Origin: 55-13 sp964501275
GTDB lineage: Bacteria; Armatimonadota; Fimbriimonadia; Fimbriimonadales; Fimbriimonadaceae
DNA: 64,000 nt
Direction of reading: 5' to 3'
NCBI GenBank assembly: GCA_964501275.1
Contig: CAZCSP010000004.1
Location: 1 to 64,000 of the forward strand
Shown: in pieces, positions 49,485 through 62,236 of the stretch
Layout of the letters: every line of letters begins with the position of its first letter
How positions within the stretch are numbered: the stretch's first letter is position 1
The notes under the pieces: model-generated
What the model was told of the DNA's origin: nothing
What the model saw: only the letters and a program-made list of their open reading frames with translations
Databases searched by the model: none
Position numbers and translations under genes: made by a program

Positions 49485-49620
49485 GTTCTATGCCGCGGAG
49501 TCGAACCACCCCACCCGGTTGTAAGTAAGAAGCGAAGTACGCACGGGTGAGGTCCTTCGACTCGCGACAAGCAAGCGGTTCTACTACAAACCTTCTTTAG
49601 GCTCGCTCAGGATGACGCCG
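49485..49620. repeat. Second copy of the MITE inner module
   Basis: 136 bases from GTTCTATGCCGCG to CAGGATGACGCCG, matching 24440-24574 at most positions, including a hairpin formed by GTCGAACCACC and GGTCCTTCGAC around a variable loop. It lacks the 18-bp ends seen at 24361 and 24590. A fragment also appears near 28385-28415. With the riboswitch it accounts for the 780-base gap before hisB. Confidence 0.75.
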
Positions 49621-49716
49621 CACCACATGGGAGCCCTTATCCCTCGTTCCCTCATTCTCTCCAAACCCCAAACTCCAAATTCCAAACTCCCTTCGGGGCA
49701 GGTATAAATGAACCTC

Positions 49717-50322
49717 ATGAGCAAGACCGCACAGGGCGTTCGCTATGCTGAACTGGATCGAGAGACTTCTGAAACCCATATTCAGGTGGTCTTGGACTTG
49801 GACGGGGGCAGTCGGCGCGATATTCTGACCGGGATCGGGTTCTTTGACCATATGTTGGAGCTGTTTGCGTTCCATGGGCAGGTCGATATTGGGATTGGAG
49901 CCGAAGGCGATTTGGAAGTGGACGACCACCACACCGTGGAAGACACCGGCATCGTGATTGGCAAGGCGATCCGCGAGGCTCTGGCCTCCAGCGATGCGAT
50001 TGTGCGCTACGGCAGCGCCTATCTTCCTATGGACGAGGCGCTTGCATTGGTGGCGATGGATATCAGTGGGCGTGGCCAACTTCATTGGGATGTTGAGTTC
50101 AAGCGGGAAAGGATTGGCGATATGGCCACTGAGAATGTGCGGGAGTTTTTCCGCGCCCTGACCGCCCACGCCGGGATCACGCTCCACATTCGTAAGATCG
50201 CCGGAGAGAACGACCACCATCTCTGCGAAGCGATTTTTAAGGGGTTTGGCGTGGCTTTGCACCAGGCAACGCGAATTGCCGAGCGTCGCAATGCGAACTC
50301 CACCAAAGGGAAGCAGGATTGA
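49717..50322 (+). CDS. hisB: Imidazoleglycerol-phosphate dehydratase
   Basis: Sixth step of histidine synthesis. About 201 residues, dehydratase only (no HisB phosphatase domain). Seen: GIGFFDHMLELFAFHGQ, DDHHTVEDTGIVIGKA and GENDHHLCEAIFKGFGVAL, the two metal-binding DHH-type motifs. The start is placed at ATG 49717, because TATAAA at 49703-49708 is a likely -10 eight bases upstream and would overlap the alternative ATG at 49708. Its stop overlaps the TTG start of hisH. Confidence 0.95.
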   Translation: MSKTAQGVRYAELDRETSETHIQVVLDLDGGSRRDILTGIGFFDHMLELFAFHGQVDIGIGAEGDLEVDDHHTVEDTGIVIGKAIREALASSDAIVRYGSAYLPMDEALALVAMDISGRGQLHWDVEFKRERIGDMATENVREFFRALTAHAGITLHIRKIAGENDHHLCEAIFKGFGVALHQATRIAERRNANSTKGKQD

Positions 50323-50909
50323 TCGTCGTCCTTGACTACCGGATCAATAACCTCCGCTCCGTTGAAAAGGCCATCCAGTTTCTGGGCTACGAGTGTCGTG
50401 TCCAGCCAGACCTGAAAAGTGCAACCAAGCTGATCATTCCCGGCGTCGGTGCGTTTGGCCGGGCGATGGAGCAGATTGAGCCGTTGCGCGATGAGATCAG
50501 GGCGTTTGCCAAGGCGGGCCATCCGGTGCTGGGAATCTGCTTGGGACAGCAGTTGCTTTTCCAAACCAGCGAGGAGTTTGGGGAGCATCGAGGATTGGGT
50601 TTGATCCCTGGTCACGTTCGATACCTGCCGCAGAAAGCCGGATTGAAAGTGCCTCATATGGGTTGGAGCCCCATTCGATATCGGGTGGACTCCGAACTGG
50701 GCAAGGGAATCAACTGGGGAGATCGGGTTTTCTTTGTCCACTCGCTCTACACTGAGTGCGCCGACCCGAGCCATATCGCCGCGACCACGACTTACGGGAT
50801 CGAGTTCGCGGCCTCGGTGCGGAAAGGCAACGTCTGGGGGACACAGTTTCACCCGGAGAAAAGTGGCGACGTCGGTCTGCGCATCCTGAGGAATTTCCTG
50901 GAATGCTGA
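50319..50909 (+). CDS. hisH: Imidazole glycerol phosphate synthase subunit HisH
   Basis: Glutamine amidotransferase subunit that supplies ammonia to HisF. 196 residues. Seen: MIVVLDYRINNLRSVEKAI (usual GNxxS replaced by NNLRS), LIIPGVGAFGRAM, the catalytic Cys74 in GICLGQQLLFQTSEE, and the His/Glu pair in QFHPEKSG. TTG start, overlapping the hisB stop (TTGA). hisF, its obligate partner, is not in the window and must be elsewhere. Confidence 0.95.
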   Translation: MIVVLDYRINNLRSVEKAIQFLGYECRVQPDLKSATKLIIPGVGAFGRAMEQIEPLRDEIRAFAKAGHPVLGICLGQQLLFQTSEEFGEHRGLGLIPGHVRYLPQKAGLKVPHMGWSPIRYRVDSELGKGINWGDRVFFVHSLYTECADPSHIAATTTYGIEFAASVRKGNVWGTQFHPEKSGDVGLRILRNFLEC

Positions 50910-51616
50910 TCCTGCCCGCCATCGACATTCGGGGAGGGAAGTGTGTACGCCTGCGCCAAGGCGACTATGCCCAGGAGACGGTCTACGGCGAGGACCCGGT
51001 GGCGGTTGCCAAGGGTTTTGTAGAGGAAGGCGCGGAATGGATTCATCTGGTGGACCTGGACGGCGCCAAGGCGGGACATCCGGTCAACCTGGATTTGATT
51101 GAGAGGATCGCCAAGGAGACTGGGGCACAGACTGAGTTGGGGGGCGGCATACGGAGTCTGGAGACCGCGCTGCAGGTTCTTGCGAAAGGAGTTACCCGGG
51201 TGATATTTGGATCCCGACTGGTCTCGGATCGGGCGCAATCCGCCCATTTGTTTAAGGAGTTGGGGGATCAGGCAGTGGCGGGTATCGACGCTCGGAATGG
51301 AAAGGTATCGGTGACGGGTTGGACCGAAGACTCCGGCCTGGACGCACTCGACTTGGCCCTCGAACTGGAGCAGGCGGGGGCGAAGCGCTTTATCGTTACC
51401 GACATCGCGACCGATGGGATGCTCCAGGGACCCAATTTGGAAATGCTGGCCCGGTTTACCGGGGCGTTGCGCAGCGCGGTTATTGCCAGCGGCGGCGTGT
51501 CTAGTCTTGAAGAATTGGCAGCGATCAGAGGGATCGAGCCGCCGGTGGAAGGAGCGATCGTGGGGAAGGCGATCTATGAGGGGCGGTTTACGGTTCGAGA
51601 GGCGGTTCGGGCGTAG
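50903..51616 (+). CDS. hisA: ProFAR isomerase HisA
   Basis: Isomerises N'-5'-ProFAR to PRFAR in histidine synthesis. 237 residues, a TIM barrel with two-fold symmetry. Seen: MLILPAIDIRGGKCVRLRQGD with catalytic Asp8, the phosphate loop ELGGGIRS, the second catalytic Asp in FIVTDIATDGMLQGPNLE, and VIASGGVSSLEEL with the second phosphate site. ATG 50903 overlaps the hisH stop. Last gene of the hisB-hisH-hisA unit. Confidence 0.95.
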   Translation: MLILPAIDIRGGKCVRLRQGDYAQETVYGEDPVAVAKGFVEEGAEWIHLVDLDGAKAGHPVNLDLIERIAKETGAQTELGGGIRSLETALQVLAKGVTRVIFGSRLVSDRAQSAHLFKELGDQAVAGIDARNGKVSVTGWTEDSGLDALDLALELEQAGAKRFIVTDIATDGMLQGPNLEMLARFTGALRSAVIASGGVSSLEELAAIRGIEPPVEGAIVGKAIYEGRFTVREAVRA

Positions 51617-51637
51617 GGTTCGTTTCTCGGCCGCATT

Positions 51638-51727
51638 CCTTCGGTGGTCCTCGGCGGTCCTCGGTGGTTTTCATCCTCGGTCAATTGGAAGAACCACCGA
51701 AAAACACAGAGAGCCACCGAAAGAATG
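51638..51727. repeat. Hairpin of GGTGGTCCTCGGTG-type repeats, copy 3
   Basis: Left arm around TCGGTGGTCCTCGGCGGTCC, right arm around AACCACCGAAAAACACAGAGAG, forming an imperfect hairpin. Same family as 36949-37034 and 44188-44278. It lies after hisA; a TATAAT at 51842-51847 downstream may start the next transcript. Confidence 0.8.
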
Positions 51728-51873
51728 CCTATCCGGCCTAACAATCACCACAGGGGATTCGCTGAGCCTTCACCGCATTCTGCGACTACAGTTTCCAGGA
51801 ATCTCATAGGCCCATGGACCGGGTTCTGGGGGAATTGCTCTTATAATGCTCTTGAACCTGGACGCCGCCGACC

Positions 51874-52125
51874 ATGAAAGACATTTTGCCGTTCGTCATC
51901 CCGATCATCATTTTCATGATTCCCATCGTGGCGATCCTGACGCATCACCAGCGCAAGATGGCGGAGCTGATCCACGGCAATAAGGGGAACGCCAACACGC
52001 AGGCGGAGATTGAGGTGCTGAGGCAGGAGATTCAGGAGTTGAAGCAGGTCGTCCACCAGCAGACGCTGGCCATCGACAATATCAGCCGCTACCAATTGCC
52101 GCAGGCCGTGTCGCAGGAGAGGTAA
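51874..52125 (+). CDS. Small membrane protein with coiled coil, copy A
   Basis: An 83-residue protein: one transmembrane helix at the N-terminus (FVIPIIIFMIPIVAIL), a basic HHQRK stretch, then a predicted coiled coil (EIEVLRQEIQELKQVVHQQTLAIDNISR). The layout resembles PspB-type phage-shock proteins, but the sequence is not clearly PspB. It is paralogous to the next gene: both end in VVHQQT-AIDNISR. A TATAAT lies at 51842-51847, giving a leader of about 20 bases. Function unknown; the conserved motif suggests a protein partner. Confidence 0.75.
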   Translation: MKDILPFVIPIIIFMIPIVAILTHHQRKMAELIHGNKGNANTQAEIEVLRQEIQELKQVVHQQTLAIDNISRYQLPQAVSQER

Positions 52126-52143
52126 ACAGGAGCTTAACTGGAA

Positions 52144-52413
52144 ATGCACGGGGACGAGATCGTAGCAATCATCATCGGCGGGATCACCATGCTGATCCCC
52201 ATCGTCTTCATCCTCACGAAGCATCAGCAGAAGATGGCGACGATCCTTCGCCAAGACCAGGCTCAAGGCCATGCGGCGGAGGTTCAGATGGAGTTGGCGG
52301 CTTTGCGAGAGGTCGTTCACCAACAGACGATTGCGATCGATAACATCTCGCGGTCCCAGGCAGAGTTGCGCACAGAATTGGCCCGGCAAGAATTACAGCA
52401 ACGGGTCGGTTAA
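52144..52413 (+). CDS. Small membrane protein with coiled coil, copy B
   Basis: An 89-residue paralogue of the preceding gene, 18 bases downstream: transmembrane helix IVAIIIGGITMLIPIVFIL, basic TKHQQKM, then a coiled coil with LAALREVVHQQTIAIDNISR and a longer charged tail (ELRTELARQELQQR). The shared HQQT-AIDNISR block and the same TM/basic/coil order show a tandem duplication. A ribosome site (AGGAG) precedes ATG 52144. Followed by the rpoB promoter. Confidence 0.75.
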   Translation: MHGDEIVAIIIGGITMLIPIVFILTKHQQKMATILRQDQAQGHAAEVQMELAALREVVHQQTIAIDNISRSQAELRTELARQELQQRVG

Positions 52414-52465
52414 GAGAAAATCTGGGAAAAAGGCGAAAAGGGCCCGGTTGGACCCACCCATCGCC

Positions 52466-52494
52466 TTGACTTCATAGGACGACCCAGGTACTCT
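52466..52494 (+). promoter_or_regulatory. rpoB promoter
   Basis: TTGACT (52466-52471), exactly 17 bases, TACTCT (52489-52494). The start would be near 52501, giving a leader of about 26 bases with the ribosome site GGAGG just ahead of GTG 52527. No attenuator or L10 leader structure is seen, in line with the absence of rplJ-rplL upstream. Confidence 0.75.
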
Positions 52495-52526
52495 AATTGT
52501 TCGCGCAAATTTCCCCGGAGGCCTGA

Positions 52527-56546
<4,020 letters not shown>

Positions 56547-56560
56547 ATTGCTAGATTGTG

Positions 56561-56684
56561 GGATTGCTTGAATGCTGGATTGAAAAACCCGAACTCAAGC
56601 ACCCTGCAGCCTGGAAAACAGAATTGCTAGATGTTAGGTTGCTGGATGGCTTGATTTTCATTCAATCCAGCATTCAAGCAATCC
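56561..56684. repeat. 24-bp perfect inverted repeat between rpoB and rpoC
   Basis: Arms at 56561-56584 and 56661-56684 are perfectly complementary; the loop is 76 bases and contains related words (GAATTGCTAG, GTTGCTGGA). Short pieces of the same wording recur at 61513-61534 after rpoC. It lies in the transcribed rpoB-rpoC spacer and could be an RNA-processing site or a partial terminator; the mRNA could fold as a long stem. Confidence 0.85.
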
Positions 56685-56715
56685 AGTAATCAAGCATTGC
56701 AAATAACGGAGAAAA

Positions 56716-59700
56716 ATGGCAGACGTAAGCCTGTTCGATAAAATCAGGATTGGGATCGCAAGCGGGGAGGATATCCTCGCGTGGACTCACGGCGAAGTGA
56801 AGAAGCCGGAGACGATCAACTACCGAACCTTCAAGCCCGAGCGAGATGGTCTCTTCTGTGAGCGCATCTTTGGCCCAGTCAAGGACTGGGAGTGCGCCTG
56901 CGGCCGGTACAAGAAGATCAAGTACAAGGGAATCACCTGCGAGCGCTGCGGCGTCGAGGTCACCCGAAGCAAGGTTCGGCGAGAGCGCATGGGCCATGTG
57001 GAATTGGCGGCTCCGGTCTGCCACATCTGGTACCTCAAGGGCGTTCCATCGCCTCTTTCGCTGATCTTGGACATCTCCCCAAGACTGCTGGAGAAGGTCA
57101 TCTACTTCGCCAGCTTCATCATCATCGATATCGACAACGAGAAGATTCAGGAAGCCCTTCCTGCGGTCCGCGTTGCCGTCGAGCAGGAGAAGGCCAGCCT
57201 GATCCAGCAGATGCGCGAGTTGGAAGAGGACTCCTTCAACCGGTTCACCGACGACCTGAACAACAACCGTGAAGAGTACGACGAAGTCTTCGCTCGGGAG
57301 CGCGCCAAGGCGGTCAACGACCGAATCAAGGCCGAGTACCGGGACGCCGACGACCGGCTGAAGGACCTCGACCTGGCGGTTGAGATTCTGGGCAAGCTGG
57401 AGCGAAACCAACTGATCGACGAGGACAAGTACCGTGCCGTCGCCAAGTTGCTGGATGCCGTTGGCGCCCGCATCAACCAGGACCTCCGAAGCCTGCTGCG
57501 CGCCAACATCGGCGCGGACGCCATCAAGGAACTTTTGGTCCGAGTCGATCTGGAGCGACTGGCCCGCGAGCTTCGCCAAGAGATCATCATGACCCAAAGC
57601 CAGCGACGCGCCCGAGCGATCAAGCGGCTGGAAGTCACCGAGGCCCTGATCTCCTCCAAGAGCCGTCCCGAGTGGATGATCCTGGATGTGATTCCGGTCA
57701 TCTCGCCCGAGCTTCGCCCGATGGTCCAGTTGGACGGTGGCCGATTCGCGACCTCCGACCTGAACGACCTCTATCGACGCATCATCAACCGCAACAACCG
57801 GTTGAAGAAGATCATCGAGATTCACGCGCCCGAGTCGATCATCAACCACGAAAAGCGACTTCTTCAGGAAGCCGTGGATGCGCTGGTGGATAATGGTCGC
57901 CGCGCCCGTCCGGTGGTTGGTTCCAACTCCCGACCGCTCAAGTCCCTCAGCGACATGCTGAAGGGTAAGGAAGGCCGGTTCCGAAAGAACCTGCTGGGTA
58001 AGCGCGTGGACTACTCGGGACGATCTGTTATCGTCGTCGGCCCGCACCTCAAACTCCACCAGTGCGGCATCCCCAAGGAGATGGCGCTGGAGCTGTTCAA
58101 GCCGTTCGTCATGAAGTCTCTGGTTGAGAAGAAGATCACCCAGAACATCAAGACGGCCAAGCGGATGATCGACCGGATGCACCCGGCGGTCTGGGACGGC
58201 CTCGAAGAGGTCATCAAGGAGCATCCGGTCCTTCTGAACCGCGCCCCGACCCTGCACCGACTCGGCATCCAGGCGTTCGAGCCGATCCTGGTGGACGGCA
58301 AGGCGATCCAGGTTCACCCGCTGGTCTGTAACATGTACAACGCGGACTTCGACGGCGACCAGATGGCCGTCCACGTTCCGTTGAGCACCCAGGCCCAAGC
58401 TGAGGCCCGAGTTCTGATGCTTTCCACCCAGAACCTGTTCTCACCCGCAGACGGTCGCCCGACCTGTGCGCCGGTTCAGGACATCATTCTTGGGAACTAC
58501 GCGCTGACCTTCGTCTCCGACCAAGGTAAGGCGGACTTCGATGAGTTGGAGAGGTTGCACGCTAAGGATCCGGAGAAGCATCCGGGCGCCCGTGCCTATA
58601 GCAACGTGGACGAAGTAATCTTCGCCCTCGAGTCGCCCATCGCGGCCGATCCGATCCAGGTCAACACACCGGTAAAGGTCCGCATCAAGCGACCCGTCTT
58701 CCGACCCGCCGAGGAAGTGGACTTCCGCGATGCGGTCACCGGTCAGGAGTACCACAAGGTGACGACGGTCGGCGAGGACGAAGAGGAGTTCGAGGAGCTG
58801 GTGCCCTATGACCAGGAGTTTGAGGAGATCATTGTCACGGCGACTCCCGGCCAACTGATCTTCAACAGCATCCTGCCCTTCCCGCTTCGATACTCGGACC
58901 AGTTCCTGAACCTCCAGTTGAACAAGAAGGCTCTTTCCGAGCTGATTCTTGCCTGTCACCGCGAGGCTGGTGTCGGCGCAACGATCAAGCTTCTGGACGA
59001 CATGAAGGACATGGGCTTCCGGTGGGCTACAAGGTATGGCCTGTCGGTTGCGATCACCGACATGGACCCGCCGGAGCGGCGCGAGGAGATGATCAAGGAC
59101 GCGGACGACCGTTCCACCAAGATCACCCAGCAGTTCCGACGAGGCATGCTCACTTATAACGAAATGACCCAGAGCCTGGTCAAGCTGTGGACGGAAACCT
59201 ACGACGAGATCGGTAAGGAGATCGTCGGCGGCCTGAAGCAGATGAACCCGCTCTCGATCATCACCGTCTCCGGCGCTCGTGGCTCGGTCAAGCAGTTGGC
59301 CCAGCTCGCCGGAATGCGCGGCCTCATGTTTAACCAGTTCAACGAGGTTATCTACGAGCTTCCAGTCAAGAGCTCCTTCCACAAGGGTCTCTCGATGCTG
59401 GAATACTTCGTGACCACCCACGGCGCGAGAAAGGGTCTTGCCGACACCGCTCTCCGCACGGCGGACGCAGGCTATCTGACCCGACGTCTCTGCGACGTGG
59501 CCCAGGATGTCATCATCAAGGCTCACGACTGTGAGACGACGGACGGCATCATGGCCCACCGCATCCTGGATCAGGGCGAAGCCATCGAGCAGCTTACCGA
59601 CCGCATCAAGGGCCGCGTAGCCTTGGCGATCATCACCGATCCCGACACCGGCGAGGAGTTGACCCAGTACCAGGAGCCGATCCCGGTCGAAATGGCCAAG

Positions 59701-61431
59701 CGGATCACCGCCATAGAGAACAAGTATGTAGCCGATTACACGGCCGCAGACTCTGAGGAGGACAAGGCTGCGGTCATTGAGAAGTACAACAAGTTTGGCT
59801 TTGAGGCGGACGAGCATGGAAACCTGACGGTTCTCATCCGCTCCCCGCTGACCTGTGAACTGGCTCAAGGCATCTGCTCCAAGTGCTACGGAACCGACCT
59901 TTCGACCAACAAGTTGGTGGAAGTTGGCGTGGCGGTCGGCATCATCGCCGCCCAGTCGATCGGTGAACCCGGAACTCAGCTCACGATGAGAACGTTCCAC
60001 ACCGGAGGCGTTGCCGGATCGGCCACCATCGCGAGAACGAACCAGTATAAGACCGGTAAGTTCATCCGCCAGTTCATGGAGGACTTCGCGACGGCGACCG
60101 ACACTGACATGAAGCAGTTCGACCCCACCAAGCTTCTGGAGAACCAGGAGTCGGTGGTCAAGAGCTTCTTCCAGAACAAGGACGAAGCCCCGCTCACGAT
60201 CAATGAGGAGGATCCCGAGGATCCCAAGGTCAAGAAGAGAACCGAGCGCCAGACCAAGGCCGCCCAAAAGGCGGCGTTGAAGGCGGATAGCGACTCCAAG
60301 AAGCTGTGGGAGCGATCCCGAAAGACCTTCTTCTACGCTTGGACGGGTGAATCGAGCGGTATCGTCCGCGTCGAGGAGATCTTCGAAGCGCGACGCCAGC
60401 CTCGTGGTAAGGCCATCATCTGCCCGGTCACCGGCGTGGTCCGCGACGTTCGCGAGTCCAGCTTTGGTCGATGGGTCATTGTCGAAGCCACGGTTCCGAC
60501 CACAGCTCCGATCAAGGACGCCTACATCGGCGACGTTCAGGTCTGGCAGACCGGCGACGACAAGACCGATGCGACTTTGGAGAAGACGATCGGCCAGAAG
60601 CTGACGACCGCAACCCTGGGCATTCTCCGGAAGGCCGAGGTCGCCAAGGTCACCATCTTCTACCCGATCCTGGTTCCGCCGCTCGGTAAGTTGCCGGTGA
60701 ACAAGGGCAGCAAGGTCATTAAGGGCGACCCATTGACCGAAGGCCCTCGCGACCCGCACGAGGTTCTGGAACTGGCGGGCGCTGGCGCGGTTTACGACTA
60801 CTTCGTCGAAAACCTGCAAAGCGTCTACAAAGCCCAGGGCGTCGATATCAACGACAAGCACATCGAGGTTATCATTCGGCAGATGCTGCGCAAGCGACAG
60901 GTCAAGGAGCCGGGCGACACCCCGTTCCTCCCCGGTCAGATCGTGGACCGCTTCACGTTCATCGCGGCAAACGAAAACGTTCGCAAGCTGATCGCCGATG
61001 GAAAGACGATCAAGTACGTCGACCCGATCACCGGCGAGAACGTAGAGCGCGATCCGAAGGAAGCGACGGCGACGTGGATTCTCCTCGGTATCACCGAGGC
61101 CTCGTTGGCCACGGACTCGTTCCTGTCGGCAGCCTCGTTCCAGAAGACCACCCGCGTCCTCACAGAAGCGGCGGTTCGCGGCAAGAAGGACCAGTTGATC
61201 GGTCTGAAGGAGAACGTCATCATCGGACGCTTAATCCCGGCTGGTACGGGCGTCAAGCAGTACCGAGACGTGGCGGTCGATGTCCAGCGCGGCCCTGCCT
61301 GGGCCGAGCAGTCGCTCACCGCTCTGGTGGAAGCCGACGAGCACGGTCTCGACGACCCCCTCGGCGCCCTATCCTTCCCCTCGCTGGCCGATATGGCGGC
61401 AGAGGAGCTGGACTTCGACGACGAAATCTAG
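56716..61431 (+). CDS. rpoC: RNA polymerase beta' subunit
   Basis: 1571 residues. ATG 56716 behind an ACGGAG ribosome site. N-terminal zinc site CACGRYKKIKYKGITCERCGVEV; clamp RERMGHVELAAPVCHIWYLKG; active site NADFDGDQMAVHVPLS with the three Mg-binding Asp; GDELF-like region absent; trigger loop GEPGTQLTMRTFHTGGVAG; second zinc Cys cluster CELAQGICSKCYG. A basic, Lys/Ala-rich stretch (about residues 1165-1205) interrupts the C-terminal half and looks like a lineage-specific linker. It ends the rpoBC operon; an inverted repeat CGGCATTACGGTTT / AAACCGTAATGCCG follows at 61443-61482. Confidence 0.99.
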   Translation: MADVSLFDKIRIGIASGEDILAWTHGEVKKPETINYRTFKPERDGLFCERIFGPVKDWECACGRYKKIKYKGITCERCGVEVTRSKVRRERMGHVELAAPVCHIWYLKGVPSPLSLILDISPRLLEKVIYFASFIIIDIDNEKIQEALPAVRVAVEQEKASLIQQMRELEEDSFNRFTDDLNNNREEYDEVFARERAKAVNDRIKAEYRDADDRLKDLDLAVEILGKLERNQLIDEDKYRAVAKLLDAVGARINQDLRSLLRANIGADAIKELLVRVDLERLARELRQEIIMTQSQRRARAIKRLEVTEALISSKSRPEWMILDVIPVISPELRPMVQLDGGRFATSDLNDLYRRIINRNNRLKKIIEIHAPESIINHEKRLLQEAVDALVDNGRRARPVVGSNSRPLKSLSDMLKGKEGRFRKNLLGKRVDYSGRSVIVVGPHLKLHQCGIPKEMALELFKPFVMKSLVEKKITQNIKTAKRMIDRMHPAVWDGLEEVIKEHPVLLNRAPTLHRLGIQAFEPILVDGKAIQVHPLVCNMYNADFDGDQMAVHVPLSTQAQAEARVLMLSTQNLFSPADGRPTCAPVQDIILGNYALTFVSDQGKADFDELERLHAKDPEKHPGARAYSNVDEVIFALESPIAADPIQVNTPVKVRIKRPVFRPAEEVDFRDAVTGQEYHKVTTVGEDEEEFEELVPYDQEFEEIIVTATPGQLIFNSILPFPLRYSDQFLNLQLNKKALSELILACHREAGVGATIKLLDDMKDMGFRWATRYGLSVAITDMDPPERREEMIKDADDRSTKITQQFRRGMLTYNEMTQSLVKLWTETYDEIGKEIVGGLKQMNPLSIITVSGARGSVKQLAQLAGMRGLMFNQFNEVIYELPVKSSFHKGLSMLEYFVTTHGARKGLADTALRTADAGYLTRRLCDVAQDVIIKAHDCETTDGIMAHRILDQGEAIEQLTDRIKGRVALAIITDPDTGEELTQYQEPIPVEMAKRITAIENKYVADYTAADSEEDKAAVIEKYNKFGFEADEHGNLTVLIRSPLTCELAQGICSKCYGTDLSTNKLVEVGVAVGIIAAQSIGEPGTQLTMRTFHTGGVAGSATIARTNQYKTGKFIRQFMEDFATATDTDMKQFDPTKLLENQESVVKSFFQNKDEAPLTINEEDPEDPKVKKRTERQTKAAQKAALKADSDSKKLWERSRKTFFYAWTGESSGIVRVEEIFEARRQPRGKAIICPVTGVVRDVRESSFGRWVIVEATVPTTAPIKDAYIGDVQVWQTGDDKTDATLEKTIGQKLTTATLGILRKAEVAKVTIFYPILVPPLGKLPVNKGSKVIKGDPLTEGPRDPHEVLELAGAGAVYDYFVENLQSVYKAQGVDINDKHIEVIIRQMLRKRQVKEPGDTPFLPGQIVDRFTFIAANENVRKLIADGKTIKYVDPITGENVERDPKEATATWILLGITEASLATDSFLSAASFQKTTRVLTEAAVRGKKDQLIGLKENVIIGRLIPAGTGVKQYRDVAVDVQRGPAWAEQSLTALVEADEHGLDDPLGALSFPSLADMAAEELDFDDEI

Positions 61432-61442
61432 GGACGGCGTTG

Positions 61443-61482
61443 CGGCATTACGGTTTCGGGCTCTTCGCAAACCGTAATGCCG
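61443..61482 (+). terminator. Hairpin after rpoC
   Basis: Perfect 14-bp stem with a 12-base loop, 11 bases past the rpoC stop. There is no U-run, so it may act as an mRNA 3' end stabiliser or as one of the GGCATTACGG-type intergenic repeats (also near 26080-26100 and 63655-63725). Confidence 0.5.
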
Positions 61483-61553
61483 AAGTCCTATAAGGGGCTT
61501 GCAAAAATCCCCAATCAAGCATTCGAGCAATCGAAAATCTCCAAAAACGTTGG

Positions 61554-61583
61554 TTGACAAAATCCGTTCTTCGGCCCTATATA
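61554..61583 (+). promoter_or_regulatory. Promoter-like sequence after rpoC
   Basis: TTGACA (61554-61559), 18 bases, TATATA (61578-61583). No gene follows for 800 bases; it may start a non-coding RNA or reach the small gene at 62384. The surrounding text CCAAAAACGTTGGTTGACA recurs in similar form at 63555-63577. Confidence 0.4.
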
Positions 61584-61711
61584 GGTAGGGATGCTCGGAA
61601 TCCGGAAATCGGAACTCGGAAACCGAATGGGTCGGAGGAACATCACTTCAATCGAGGAGTCGAGGAATCGGCCCTCTACGTTGTGTCGCTGTGCCGTTGT
61701 GGTAGAAACCC

Positions 61712-61895
61712 AATCCTCTTGGTGTCTTTGTGCCTTGGTGTTTATCTGAGAGGAGGTTTGGAGTTTTTTGCCAAGTCCTCCCTGGCTTCCGACCTGTCCT
61801 TGAACCACCAAGACACAAAGACACAAAGGAACGCGAAGCCCGGTGCAGAGTCCTTTGCGCCCCTTTGCGTCTTCGCGACTTTGCGTGAAAAAACG
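61712..61895. repeat. CACAAAGACACAAAG-type imperfect hairpin, copy 2
   Basis: Left arm around GTGTCTTTGTGCCTTGGTG, right arm around CACCAAGACACAAAGACAC, then AAAGGAACGCGAAG and CGCGACTTTGCGTG. Same style as 867-953. Such repeats are frequent in intergenic DNA of many environmental bacteria; their function is unknown to me. Confidence 0.7.
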
Positions 61896-62045
61896 GTTAC
61901 CGGCAAGAAGACTCTTCTGCGGCTCAAACGACCATCTGCGGAAATCTGCGCCCATCTGTGGTTCCTTTCCAACGTCGCAAAAACCGCCATATGTATGACT
62001 TGCAGGAAAAAATGCACGAAAATCCCGGTTCCATTGAACCCGAGC

Positions 62046-62115
62046 CAGCTACGGATTTTTGAACCTAAGATCGGTCGCGTTTTCTGAAAATTTGAACCTA
62101 AGAAATCCGTAGCTG
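62046..62115. repeat. Nested inverted and direct repeats
   Basis: A perfect 13-bp inverted repeat CAGCTACGGATTT / AAATCCGTAGCTG (62046-62058, 62103-62115) encloses a 12-bp direct repeat TTGAACCTAAGA (62059-62070, 62092-62103) and a 21-base core. This nested layout is unlike the other repeats here. Confidence 0.8.
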
Positions 62116-62236
62116 AAGGGCGCGAGGAACTGGGTGAGTCCCAGGCGGCGGAACCATGTTTTCTGGCTTGCCTATCATGCCTCCACGGCTTGACGACTGT
62201 TGCCACGGTGTGGGGCTACGTCCACACAGAGTTTCC

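Larger units (their letters stand above)
61584..62235. other. Gene-free repeat-rich region after rpoC
   Basis: No credible gene. It contains CGGAAATCGGAACTCGG-type short repeats (61600-61630), the long CACAAAGACACAAAG hairpin (61712-61895), and the nested repeat at 62046-62115. Open frames across it are made of repeat sequence. Confidence 0.6.

Noticed and set aside
56674..58398. 574-residue minus-strand frame inside rpoC, and a similar one at 54996-56198 inside rpoB
   Set aside because: Shadows of RNA polymerase genes; low-complexity translation rich in Leu, Val and Asp with no recognisable motif.
58441..60861. 806-residue open frame on the minus strand inside rpoC
   Set aside because: It is antisense to the universally conserved rpoC. 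Long antisense frames are expected in GC-rich genes, and the translation shows no domain.
61554..62087. 177-residue plus-strand frame after rpoC
   Set aside because: Composed of the CACAAAG repeat and other repeats; no coding character.
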